Assembly (NCBI GenBank): GCA_015058045.1
Contig: SVDC01000005.1
Location: 56,702 to 120,701 of the forward strand
Source of the DNA: Cellulosilyticum sp.
GTDB lineage: Bacteria > Bacillota > Clostridia > Lachnospirales > Cellulosilyticaceae
Direction of reading: 5' to 3'
DNA length: 64,000 bases
The notes beneath the pieces are model-generated. The model made no database searches. It had not been told where the DNA came from and saw nothing but the letters and a program-made list of their open reading frames with translations. Below, one piece after another: positions 56,793 to 64,000 of the stretch. The translations under genes and the position numbers were made by a program. How positions within the stretch are numbered: position 1 is the first letter of the stretch; every line of letters begins with the position of its first letter.

Positions 56793-57149
56793 AGTTAAGG
56801 TATCTGCTACAGATATAAATATGATTAAGAATGTGAAATAAGTATGCAATAAATGTATAGTATGTATAAAAAAGTATAGTGATTTGAAGTACATAAAAAG
56901 TTAATGCGGCTGAAATTGATGAGTATTAAAAAAGTATTAATTTATAAAATATTTAAACTTAATGGTGGAATCATAGGTGTCATGTAAAATATTGATCCAT
57001 ATGAAATTTTATGTTTTGGGCATTTATTAGAATATCCAAATTAATCACAGTAGAGATTGCAATAAAGCAAAAAAATTAGTAATGAGTCAAGAATTGATTG
57101 AAGTGGAAAGGTATCTAAATGGAAAGATATTACACTGCACTGCTTAATA

Positions 57150-57185
57150 ATCGGAATGATGTGGGTTTGAATCATACTGTGTGTG
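57150..57185 (+). repeat. decayed third copy of the attachment repeat
   Basis: Matches the 36-bp tRNA-Arg repeat at 30 of 36 positions in the same orientation. The sequence after it (to about 57240) also matches the island's left end, including the terminator region, and GGTTGTAGTG at 57266-57275 matches the arm repeats. This looks like the left end of a second element. The remaining gap sequence (56,793-57,149 and 57,280-57,487) holds no gene. Confidence 0.7.
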
Positions 57186-57487
57186 TAAATGAAAAGAGAG
57201 AAAACTTATAAATCAAGTATTTATTGGTTTCTCTTATTTTGTTTATTTGGATAAAAACACCAATAGGTTGTAGTGGGTGAGAAGCAAAATTTAAGTATTA
57301 TTTATGGTGCACACTTCTAAAATATAGGACTTAAACATAGATATCTATTTATAAGAAGAAATTTAATCAAAATTTAATATACTATTTGAAAAAATATATG
57401 TTTAGTATAAGTGTTCTTTTTTGGGGGGATTTTATACTTCTATATAAGCAAGTTTATAAGAACTAAACAAATTGTTGAATTTATGAT

Positions 57488-57516
57488 TTGACAATTTTTA
57501 AAATACAAAATAATAT
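57488..57516 (+). promoter_or_regulatory. promoter of the toxin-antitoxin-chaperone operon
   Basis: TTGACA (57488-57493), a 17-bp spacer and TAATAT (57511-57516), giving a leader of about 75 nt before the toxin gene. Confidence 0.75.
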
Positions 57517-57539
57517 TAAGTAAAATACATAAAAAGTAC

Positions 57540-57576
57540 ATTGTGTTGTTTAAAATAATAAATTTATGTACACAAT
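57540..57576. promoter_or_regulatory. inverted repeat in the toxin operon leader
   Basis: ATTGTGT (57540-57546) and ACACAAT (57570-57576), just past the start of transcription. The right part, ATGTACACAA (57566-57575), is the same motif as the arms of the 42-bp palindromes. Possible autoregulatory site. Confidence 0.4.
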
Positions 57577-57596
57577 AAAAAGGGTGTAGGAATAGA

Positions 57597-58196
57597 ATGG
57601 TTTTAGCGAGTGATTTACGACCTAATATATTGGGATATCATGCAAATGATGCTGATAGATGCAAGAGATTTATAGAAGATAGTACTTATCTTATTATTAG
57701 TCCAGATACGAATTGGTTAGGAAAAGGAATGTATTTTTGGGACAATACTTGTAATCTAGAATACTGGGCTAATGAGAAATTGCGTAAAGCTATTAGAAGT
57801 GGTAATGTTATAGACGTAAAAAAAACAGTATCAAATGTATTTACAGATAATATGTTAGATTTATTAGATGATAAATTGTTAACGACGTTGGAAACATTAT
57901 GGTCGAAGTGGTGTTCAAAGGATACTGAGCAAAAACCAAATGTTCCATTGGGAGAAAAGATAGATATATTATTTAAGCATTTTGATATTCTTTCTATATT
58001 CTCTGTAATTAGAGTTGCTGGACGTTATAACAAGACAATTAAGGAAACAAGAAATTTTTTGAATGATAACTTTTTTGATACTAATAAGATAAGAACAGGA
58101 AGAATAGTTCCTCATCCATCTCAAGATATAAAGATTATATATTGTGTTAGGGAAGATAGTTCTTATGTAGTGAACAGAAATTATGTGGAGGTGTAG
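57597..58196 (+). CDS. ADP-ribosyltransferase-fold toxin, CmdT-like
   Basis: 199 residues. The N-terminal pattern GYHANDAD (H15), then ISPDTNWLGKGMYFWDN with Y46, matches the H and Y NAD-binding motifs of the PARP/ART fold and the 'wLGkGiYFw' signature of a family of bacterial ART toxins. The remaining 140 residues are helical. First gene of a three-gene operon whose last gene encodes a SecB-like chaperone. In the known CmdTAC system an ART of this position ADP-ribosylates mRNA to stop phage growth. Family call from motifs; the target is inferred. Confidence 0.7.
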   Translation: MVLASDLRPNILGYHANDADRCKRFIEDSTYLIISPDTNWLGKGMYFWDNTCNLEYWANEKLRKAIRSGNVIDVKKTVSNVFTDNMLDLLDDKLLTTLETLWSKWCSKDTEQKPNVPLGEKIDILFKHFDILSIFSVIRVAGRYNKTIKETRNFLNDNFFDTNKIRTGRIVPHPSQDIKIIYCVREDSSYVVNRNYVEV

Positions 58197-58199
58197 AGT

Positions 58200-58496
58200 A
58201 TGAATAATCAAGAAGCTTATGAAATATTAATGAAATGTATTGAACAGGTAGAAAATATGTCAGCAGATGATGTTAAGCAATTAAAATATCAAAAAGGGAC
58301 TTATGGTAAAGTTTATAATGAATGTGATTATTTTAGTGATATGATACTAGGCTCTACATCTATGCTTATGAAAGAAAATATGAAAACGGTAACGATATAT
58401 ATGGATGAAATAGAAACCAATTATAAGTTGAATAGTTATCAAGAATCAAAAAGGATAATAAAAGATACAAATGAAAATATAGTGAGTGCTGCATAG
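58200..58496 (+). CDS. probable antitoxin (CmdA-like position)
   Basis: 98-residue acidic, helical protein with no recognised DNA-binding motif (EQVENMSADDVKQLKY). It starts 3 bp after the toxin stop, with GGAGGTG upstream, and is followed 18 bp later by the SecB-like gene. Size and position between an ART toxin and a SecB-like chaperone fit the chaperone-dependent antitoxin of tripartite systems. The C-terminal tail (IIKDTNENIVSAA) could be the chaperone-addiction segment. No sequence motif proves this. Confidence 0.55.
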   Translation: MNNQEAYEILMKCIEQVENMSADDVKQLKYQKGTYGKVYNECDYFSDMILGSTSMLMKENMKTVTIYMDEIETNYKLNSYQESKRIIKDTNENIVSAA

Positions 58497-58514
58497 TGGA
58501 AAGAAGGAGAATAG

Positions 58515-58925
58515 ATGAAACGTAGTGTGTTAAAATTTGAAAATCCTGAGTTAAAAAAGTTAGAGTTTTACATAAATGATCAATTTGACTCACCAGAAGG
58601 GATTAACTTAAAAATAAGTTCTCAGACTAGAATACATAAAGAAGATGATTATGCTATTGTTGAATTAGAAGTAATGGTATTTGAAAAAGGAGATAATAGA
58701 TATCCATTTAACATAGATATATGTATGGCAGGAAACTTTAGATGGAATCAAGAAGTAACTGAAGAAACTTTAGAGCAGTTATTGAAATGTAATGCACCGG
58801 CTATATTATTAGGGTATATAAGACCTTATATAAGTAGTGTTACAACTGGAGCTGGATATCCACCTTTAATATTACCATTAATGGATTTTAACTCTAATGA
58901 TGATAGTACAATAGAACCCTGGTAA
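58515..58925 (+). CDS. SecB-like chaperone (CmdC-like)
   Basis: 136 residues, about SecB length. The second half has the SecB hallmarks: strand FNIDICMAGNFRW, then LLKCNAPAILLGYIRPYISS, and VTTGAGYPPLILPLMDF, which correspond to the 'nvLfPyareiIs...GtFPplnLaPvdF' region. Firmicutes usually lack export SecB, so a SecB-like protein after a toxin/antitoxin pair is best read as the chaperone of a toxin-antitoxin-chaperone system that folds or protects the antitoxin. AAGGAG before the ATG. Last gene of the operon. Confidence 0.82.
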   Translation: MKRSVLKFENPELKKLEFYINDQFDSPEGINLKISSQTRIHKEDDYAIVELEVMVFEKGDNRYPFNIDICMAGNFRWNQEVTEETLEQLLKCNAPAILLGYIRPYISSVTTGAGYPPLILPLMDFNSNDDSTIEPW

Positions 58926-58969
58926 ATAAGTAATAGATATAATAATGAAAAGGATAGCTTACTCGGGTA

Positions 58970-60451
58970 GTGTAAATAATCTTGTGTCTTAAGAAATAAA
59001 TAGCTCCTTCCTGGCTAGAATTAGATAACGATAATTCTAATCAGGAAGGAGCCTTTTTATGGCCATTGCAAAAGAACAATTAAGACAGATTATTGCTGAT
59101 AACAACATTACTAAAGTAGGTGATATTTACACCCTTTTTAAGGGATAGTTTCAAAGACATGCTACAAGAACTCTTTGAAGCTGAAATGGATGCTTGTATT
59201 GGATATACGAAAAATGAAAAAGCTCAATTAGAAACTAATAATAAAAGAAATGGTTATTCCACCAAAACAGTTAAAACTCAGTTTGGAGAGATGCCTACTG
59301 ATATTCCTAGAGATCGTAATGGTGAGTTTGAGCCCATTATTGTCCCTAAATAATAACGTAATATTTCAGACATTGAGGAGAAAATAATCTCACTTTATGC
59401 TCATGGCATGAGTACACGAGATATCCATGAACAGATTAAAGAGATTTATGGTATTGAAGTCTCAGCAGATATGGAGAGTAAGATTACAAATAAGATTTTA
59501 CCAGAAATTAAAGAATGGCAATCTAGGCCATTTAATGCTATTTATCCTTTTATCTTCATGGATACCATTCATTACAAAGTCAGAGAAGATGCAAGAATCC
59601 TTAATCGTGCAACTTATATAGTACTTGCTGTTACCGTAGATGGCATCAAAGATATCTTAAGCATTACTATAGGGACCAATGAGCCCTCAAAGTTTTGGTT
59701 AGGCATGTAAAATGATCTTAAAAACAGAGGGGTTGAAGATGTTTTATTCTTTTGTGTTGATGGATTAGCTGGATTCAAAGAAGCCATCAATGCTGTTTAT
59801 TCTAATGCCCAAGTACAACGCTGTATCATTTATATGCTTCGTAAATCCTTTAAGTATGTGTCTTATAAAGATTTGAAGAAGTTTTCTTCTGACTTTAAGG
59901 CAGTTTATAAAGCTTCAAATCAACAAGCTACCTTAACTGAGCTTGAAAGTATAAAAGAAATATGGGGTAAAAAATATCCTTATGCTATCAGTAATTGGGA
60001 GACAAACTGGGATGTAGTAAGTCCATTTTATAAGTTCAGCGAGGATATTAGAAGAATCATGTATACAACAAATATTATTGAAGGGTTAAATAGGCAATTC
60101 AGAAAGGTAACCAAAACAAAGAGTGTATTTCCAAGTGATAGTTTTCTAGAAAAAATACTTTATCTAGCTGCACAAGGCATCACTAAGAAATGGACCCAAT
60201 ACTATCGAAACTGGGATTTAGTACTTAGCCAACTTAGCATTTTATATAAAGATAGGATTGATCTGAGGTCGGGTGTGGGCAGAGCCCACAAAAAGAAGTT
60301 TTGTAGATGCTTTATTGATAATGCAAAAATTTCTATTTCACGCATAAGTAATCAGTAATATGGTAATAACTTGCTTTATAATCCATTTATTTTTACATAT
60401 CTAATTCAAGTTTTAGGAAGATCTTATTATAAGACACAGAAAAATTTACAG
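58970..60451 (+). mobile_element. degenerate IS256-family insertion sequence
   Basis: Imperfect terminal inverted repeats of 22 bp (58970-58991 and 60430-60451, 17 of 22 matching) surround a broken IS256-type transposase. No target duplication is visible at the edges. Confidence 0.75.
59059..60358 (+). pseudogene. IS256-family transposase pseudogene
   Basis: Reads as one Mutator/IS256 transposase of about 430 residues after repair. Start MAIAKEQLRQIIADNNITKV, a frameshift near 59140, then DACIGYTKNEKAQ with a double TAA at 59351-59356, then SDIEEKIISLYAHGMSTRDI, a further TAA at 59708-59710, and an intact C-terminus. The DDE residues can be seen in FMDTIHYK, CVDGLAGF and TTNIIEGLNRQF. With one frameshift and three stops it is inactive. 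Confidence 0.85.
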
Positions 60452-60455
60452 TCTC

Positions 60456-60497
60456 AACTTGTGTACATTTTTGTGTGTCAAAACGTGTACACAAGTT
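60456..60497. repeat. 42-bp palindromic repeat, copy B
   Basis: Same arms as copy A (AACTTGTGTACA and TGTACACAAGTT) in the same orientation, 6,411 bp away; only two centre bases differ. It starts 4 bp after the insertion sequence. Confidence 0.85.
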
Positions 60498-60541
60498 TAT
60501 TTAGTAGTGCAATCATAAAAATACTTATTAAGTTATAAAAA

Positions 60542-60584
60542 AGCATAGAAAGTCATAAAAATATGATTTTCTATGCTTTTTTGC
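60542..60584. terminator. long hairpin, repeat family copy 1
   Basis: AAGCATAGAAAGTCATA pairs with TATGATTTTCTATGCTT around AAAA, followed by TTTT. A related sequence recurs at 60,653-60,680 and 63,608-63,630. Confidence 0.65.
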
Positions 60585-60612
60585 TCTGAAAGCTTACTAG
60601 CAATCAGTGATA

Positions 60613-60662
60613 AAGTCATAAAGGGGAGTAATAAATCATAAAAGGGTCCAGTAAGTCATAAA
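60613..60662 (+). repeat. three direct repeats at exact 20-bp spacing
   Basis: AAGTCATAAA (60613-60622), AAATCATAAA (60633-60642) and AAGTCATAAA (60653-60662) recur every 20 bp, with a further copy at 60550-60559. The layout is iteron-like or a helically phased protein-binding array. Nothing else is recognised in the 60,498-60,860 gap apart from the hairpins. Confidence 0.65.
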
Positions 60663-60775
60663 AATATGATTTTCTATACCTTTTTATGTTTTCACAAAAA
60701 CCTAAAGTAACTTATCGAATGCTTTATTGCTATAAATTTACTTTATTCACTAGGAGTCATGTTGCGTATAACAAT

Positions 60776-60824
60776 AGTTTACATAAGCTTGAAGAATTTG
60801 AGTAATTCAATTAATATATAAAAA
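60776..60824 (+). repeat. flanking repeat, left copy
   Basis: AGTTTACATAAGCTTGA and the following 30 bp recur imperfectly at 63,660-63,708, so the two secreted-protein genes lie between related sequences. Confidence 0.55.
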
Positions 60825-60860
60825 GGCAACATACAAGAAAAAGATAATATGGAGGGGAAA

Positions 60861-61808
60861 ATGAAATTAAAACAAAAATTATACATAGTTTCATTAATAT
60901 TTGCATTAGCAATACCAGTATGTGCAGCTAATATGAATTTGGGGCTATATGTAAATAATTCAATTATTCATCAAACAAATGCTTTAGGACAAGCCTATGT
61001 AGTACCATCAACTAATCGCACAATGGTTCCAACTAGACTTGTTAGTGAGTCACTTGGATTTGATGTGAAATGGGATAACAACACCAAAACTGCAACTGTT
61101 TCTAATGGAACAGATACCGTTATTCTTAAATTAAATCAAAATACAGCAACTGTAAATGGAGTGACTAAAACATTGGATGCTCCAGTAGAATCTAAAAACG
61201 ATAGAATCTATGTACCACTCAGATTTGTAGGTGAAGCATTAGGTTGTACAGTAGACTACAATTCAGCTAATAAAGCTGTATATATTACAACAGGTGGTAA
61301 TGTATCCAAACCAAGTACGCCATCAACTGGTTTTGTAGGTATTGGTAACATGGTAGCAGGTCAAGAATATAAATTAGACCAACTTGTTACGAATAGAAAT
61401 GAAAAATATGAATCGCTTAAAGTGATTATCAAAAAAGAACTTAGATGGGATACGAATACTATCATAGTTAAAAAAGGGACATTAGGCGACTCTGTAACAG
61501 GATTAACTGTTAAATCATTTGGATGGGATTGTGAAGAACCATTAGGTGGAGCGTTTGAATACACTGGTTCACCAGCATATGATCCAAGAGTAATTTTCTT
61601 CAAAGGAAATGAAATTCTTAGGATTGAAAAATGCCACTCTCAATATTCAAAAGGCGGAAAAACTTACTACTTATTTGGAGACGCCTTAAATAGAACATCT
61701 AAAGACATGCTAGATGCTACTCATATTGGCTTTGCTGTTCCGTATCAAGGTGAAATTCTAATTGTTCAAAAGCAATCATCAGTACCAACACTTAATATTT
61801 ATAAATAA
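60861..61808 (+). CDS. secreted protein with copper-amine-oxidase-N (stalk) domain
   Basis: 315 residues. Signal peptide (LYIVSLIFALAIPVCAA). A copper amine oxidase N-terminal-like domain at about 25-145 (MVPTRLVSESLGFDVKWDNN; IYVPLRFVGEALGCTVDYNS), a wall-associated stalk module common in clostridial secreted proteins. An unrecognised C-terminal domain of about 150 residues follows. An ATG at 60849 is in frame, but GGAGGGG after it sets the start at 60861. Surface role inferred. Confidence 0.82.
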   Translation: MKLKQKLYIVSLIFALAIPVCAANMNLGLYVNNSIIHQTNALGQAYVVPSTNRTMVPTRLVSESLGFDVKWDNNTKTATVSNGTDTVILKLNQNTATVNGVTKTLDAPVESKNDRIYVPLRFVGEALGCTVDYNSANKAVYITTGGNVSKPSTPSTGFVGIGNMVAGQEYKLDQLVTNRNEKYESLKVIIKKELRWDTNTIIVKKGTLGDSVTGLTVKSFGWDCEEPLGGAFEYTGSPAYDPRVIFFKGNEILRIEKCHSQYSKGGKTYYLFGDALNRTSKDMLDATHIGFAVPYQGEILIVQKQSSVPTLNIYK

Positions 61809-61837
61809 GACTGCTAAGCTTTGCAGTCTTATTTTAT
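61803..61837 (+). terminator. terminator after the stalk-domain gene
   Basis: AAATAAGACTGC (61803-61814) pairs with GCAGTCTTATTT (61823-61834). The stop codon lies in the left arm. Confidence 0.85.
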
Positions 61838-61911
61838 TGCCAATTATTAATGTTTAAAAGGTCTTTTGAGTATGGTAACTTATTAGCCACGAAAAGGAGG
61901 TAAAGGTTATT

Positions 61912-63600
61912 ATGATATTAAAAAAAATCAAGAACTCATTATGCGTAGCCATGGCATCTTTTTTAACAATAACAAGTATGCCGATTATGGCGAATGAGTG
62001 GCAGCCAGTTTACGAGGAGAACGTTACGTCATCTTCGGATATAGAGCTATACTATCATCTAGGGATGGGTTATCACGTCACATGGCAAAGAACAAATGGA
62101 CAATGGACAGACGGTGCACCAGGGAGCAATCAGACGGCAACAATTAATCTATCTAAGAATGAAATAATGACATTGGCCAACAATGTACCTGGATTAGCAG
62201 GAAAAACAATTAAGGATGTAAAGGTAAAACTCTACAGACAAGAGGATGAAGCTATCCCAGATTGGAATGATAAAAGATTTGGGTATTGGCCAACTGTCAA
62301 AAATGGTGGTAGAAACTCATCGGGGACAGTTACAGGAAAAGGAAGTGCAGATGACTTCTTTGAAAACTATCCTGAGTACTTTGCACAGAATATTAGATTA
62401 GATAATGATAGTATTAAATATAATTCGTCAACAGGGACATTAAGTTACAAATACTCTTACACATTATCTACTGTCGAGACATCAGCAACGGATAAAATGG
62501 GATTTCGTATTCATTACATCTTTAGAAACTATAGAAGATTCTTTAATTTCTCTCAATCTGAATCTAAAACAAATGCAGATATTAATGACTATTTAGGTAC
62601 AACACCAGCTGTTACATATGAAGTATTAGAAAACAATAATAAAACATCTGCTACATTCTACATACTGCCATTGCTCTATGTATTTGAAGCAGAATCTGAT
62701 AAACCAGGTGTAACGATTACAGCTCCACCAGAAGAAGAGAAAGTAATTTGTGCTCCAGCTACTAATAGTGGACCTATTCAATTGTTAGTAAACAGAGCCA
62801 AGGTATCATGGCAAAAAACAACTGGTAAAGTAATCTTCACAGATGCAACAGGTAAAAATAAAGACTTCCGTATTGAAAAAGAAATTCCTGCTTCGGCATA
62901 CAAGAACAACTATCTATTGATGACATGGTGTATACCATATGAAACAGAAAAACTATTAGTTACTTTCATTCCTGATCCTTCTAATCCTGATGAAAAATAT
63001 GAATCAGAATATGAAAGAAATCCAAACGATATGGGAGTAACAGATATTAAACTTCAACTTAATAACAAGAACGTATCAGCTCCTACTATAGGAAATGAAC
63101 ATACAATAAAAGTTGATGTTGCTAATTTAGGTAACAAGGTAGTAAAAGAGCCAACTGTTGATATTACTGTAACAGAAAAAGATAAAACTGTATTAGTAAA
63201 AGAAACAGTTAGTGTAAGTGACGACTTAAAAGAAAAAGGAACTGTTACGATTCCTTTAGATAAAGTGAAACCATCTACAAATGAAATTGAAGTTTGTGCA
63301 ATTATTAATCAAGACAAACATACTGTAGCAGGTGATAATATAGCAAATGAAAACGATAAGCTTTGTAAAACATTTGCGGGCGTTCAAGATATGGGAATAT
63401 CTTCGAATGTAACTTTGTTAGGTAGAAATGGAGAAACAACAGAATTTGTTCCTGGAGAAGAAATGACAGTTGTATTTAGACCTAAACATGTAGTAGGGAG
63501 TGAGGCTGTAGGAACACATGATACCCTTAATCCTAAAGCAACTATAAAAGTTACTATTACAGATGCAAATAACGACTTATCTACAAGTAGCATTCAATAG
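61912..63600 (+). CDS. secreted CARDB-like protein, probably 3'-truncated
   Basis: 562 residues. Signal peptide (SLCVAMASFLTITSMPIMA). Unrecognised N-terminal region of about 340 residues rich in aromatic beta segments, then a CARDB-type adhesion domain (about 375-490; NEHTIKVDVANLGNKVVKEP). A further beta domain stops abruptly after TDANNDLSTSSIQ. The stop lies 10 bp before a copy of the hairpin repeat that also precedes the neighbouring gene, so a longer protein was probably cut by a rearrangement. GGAGG precedes the ATG. Confidence 0.7.
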   Translation: MILKKIKNSLCVAMASFLTITSMPIMANEWQPVYEENVTSSSDIELYYHLGMGYHVTWQRTNGQWTDGAPGSNQTATINLSKNEIMTLANNVPGLAGKTIKDVKVKLYRQEDEAIPDWNDKRFGYWPTVKNGGRNSSGTVTGKGSADDFFENYPEYFAQNIRLDNDSIKYNSSTGTLSYKYSYTLSTVETSATDKMGFRIHYIFRNYRRFFNFSQSESKTNADINDYLGTTPAVTYEVLENNNKTSATFYILPLLYVFEAESDKPGVTITAPPEEEKVICAPATNSGPIQLLVNRAKVSWQKTTGKVIFTDATGKNKDFRIEKEIPASAYKNNYLLMTWCIPYETEKLLVTFIPDPSNPDEKYESEYERNPNDMGVTDIKLQLNNKNVSAPTIGNEHTIKVDVANLGNKVVKEPTVDITVTEKDKTVLVKETVSVSDDLKEKGTVTIPLDKVKPSTNEIEVCAIINQDKHTVAGDNIANENDKLCKTFAGVQDMGISSNVTLLGRNGETTEFVPGEEMTVVFRPKHVVGSEAVGTHDTLNPKATIKVTITDANNDLSTSSIQ

Positions 63601-63607
63601 AGAAGAA

Positions 63608-63630
63608 AGTCATAGAAATGTGATTTTCTT
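63608..63630. repeat. hairpin repeat, right copy
   Basis: AAGTCATAGAAATGTGATTT resembles the repeat at 60,653-60,672 and begins 8 bp after the truncated gene. Confidence 0.5.
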
Positions 63631-63659
63631 CAGACAGGATTAAGACTATTTACAATATT

Positions 63660-63708
63660 CGTTTACATAAGCTTGAGAATGTTGAGCGATTAAGGTAATA
63701 TATAAGAA
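63660..63708 (+). repeat. flanking repeat, right copy
   Basis: CGTTTACATAAGCTTGA and the following bases match the left copy at 60,776-60,824, with scattered changes. Confidence 0.55.
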
Positions 63709-63787
63709 AAATAAATATCAATTTGAATGTTGTTATTTTATAGAGTTAAGAAAAAGGCTTTTAAATATATAAAGCTGAATATAGATA

Positions 63788-63810
63788 GGTTGTAGTAGAA
63801 GTTGTAGTAA
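63788..63810 (+). repeat. right putative integrase arm sites
   Basis: GGTTGTAGTA (63788-63797) and AGTTGTAGTA (63800-63809), same orientation as the left pair, 115 bp inside the right repeat. Confidence 0.5.
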
Positions 63811-63923
63811 AAGAAGAAAAAGTTAAAATGAAAAGTATCATAGATACAGAAAAATAATAGAAAATGGATGCTTATTAAAGGTTAGGTACACAAGTAAATC
63901 TTAACGTTACCCATTAACTACAA

Positions 63924-63959
63924 ATCAGAATGTCGTGGGTTCGAATCCTACTGCGTGTG
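63924..63959 (+). repeat. right attachment repeat (attR core)
   Basis: Identical 36-bp copy of the tRNA-Arg 3' end without the 5' half of the tRNA. The following 40 bp are a diverged copy of the tRNA terminator region, and are the original chromosomal flank. Confidence 0.9.
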
Positions 63960-64000
63960 GTAAATGAAAGAGGGAAGCCTTACAGATTAAATAATCTAGG

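Larger units (their letters stand above)
34118..63959. mobile_element. integrative genomic island in tRNA-Arg
   Basis: About 29.8 kb bounded by perfect 36-bp direct repeats. Next to the left end are an integrase, a repressor and an excisionase-like gene; a primase-helicase replication module follows. Cargo: type I restriction-modification, a DUF5677-like protein, a nuclease-like protein, a toxin-antitoxin-chaperone operon and secreted proteins. No relaxase, TcpA/VirD4-like or VirB4-like gene is seen, so it is not self-transmissible by conjugation. It may be a phage satellite or be mobilised in trans. An internal att-like remnant at 57,150 suggests a composite origin. Confidence 0.88.

Noticed and set aside
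58960..60462. Target-site duplication of the IS256-type element
   Set aside because: The 8-9 bp outside the two terminal repeats do not match, so no duplication is claimed.
34118..63959. CRISPR array or cas genes in the island
   Set aside because: No regularly spaced repeats with unique spacers and no Cas-like protein; the 20-bp repeats at 60.6 kb are too few and too short.

Overview
The window is a low-GC Firmicute chromosome. Gene content points to a strictly anaerobic clostridium of the Lachnospirales type: AdhE, a rubredoxin-first (reverse) rubrerythrin, a two-subunit class I fumarase, DUF1540 and YtvI-like proteins, and paired chemoreceptors. The species cannot be fixed from the sequence alone. 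The sequence has two unlike halves. Bases 1-34,080 are ordinary chromosome. Bases 34,118-63,959 are an integrated accessory island inserted in the 3' end of a tRNA-Arg gene.

Chromosomal half. It opens with the end of a tryptophan operon (trpF-trpB-trpA). Then come an AraC-type regulator with a two-gene ABC exporter pair, trmB, trxA, an AI-2E family membrane protein, two identical tRNA-Leu(AAG) genes each with its own consensus promoter and terminator, and a lipid kinase. A structured, apparently untranslated RNA lies between two terminators at 12.77-12.96 kb. A YhgE/Pip protein, reverse rubrerythrin, DUF1540 protein, a second AI-2E family protein, fumarase alpha/beta, SppA, a lipoprotein, two chemoreceptors, adhE, a TM2 protein, a D-Ala-D-Ala carboxypeptidase, a TetR regulator and an isochorismatase-like hydrolase follow. 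Nearly every transcription unit ends in a clear intrinsic terminator.

Island. A perfect 36-bp direct repeat of the tRNA-Arg 3' end brackets about 29.8 kb (34,118-34,153 and 63,924-63,959). Left to right it holds: a tyrosine integrase and XRE repressor (leftward); an excisionase-like HTH, a replication-initiation-like protein and a T7-gp4-type primase-helicase (rightward); a 50% GC noncoding block; a replication-relaxation-like pair; a run of small unknown genes; a DUF5677-like gene; a complete type I restriction-modification operon (hsdM-hsdS-hsdR); a serine recombinase; a PD-(D/E)XK nuclease-like gene; a three-gene ADP-ribosyltransferase toxin / antitoxin / SecB-like chaperone operon; a dead IS256-type element; and two secreted proteins. 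No relaxase, coupling protein or type IV secretion gene is visible. The element therefore resembles a phage-satellite or mobilizable island that carries a defence cargo. A decayed third copy of the att site at 57,150 suggests that two elements were stacked at the same tRNA.

The most notable system is the operon at 57,597-58,925. Its order (ART-fold toxin, small protein, SecB-like protein) matches the known E. coli anti-phage system CmdTAC. It has a consensus promoter, and it lies between two copies of a 42-bp palindromic repeat associated with the serine recombinase.
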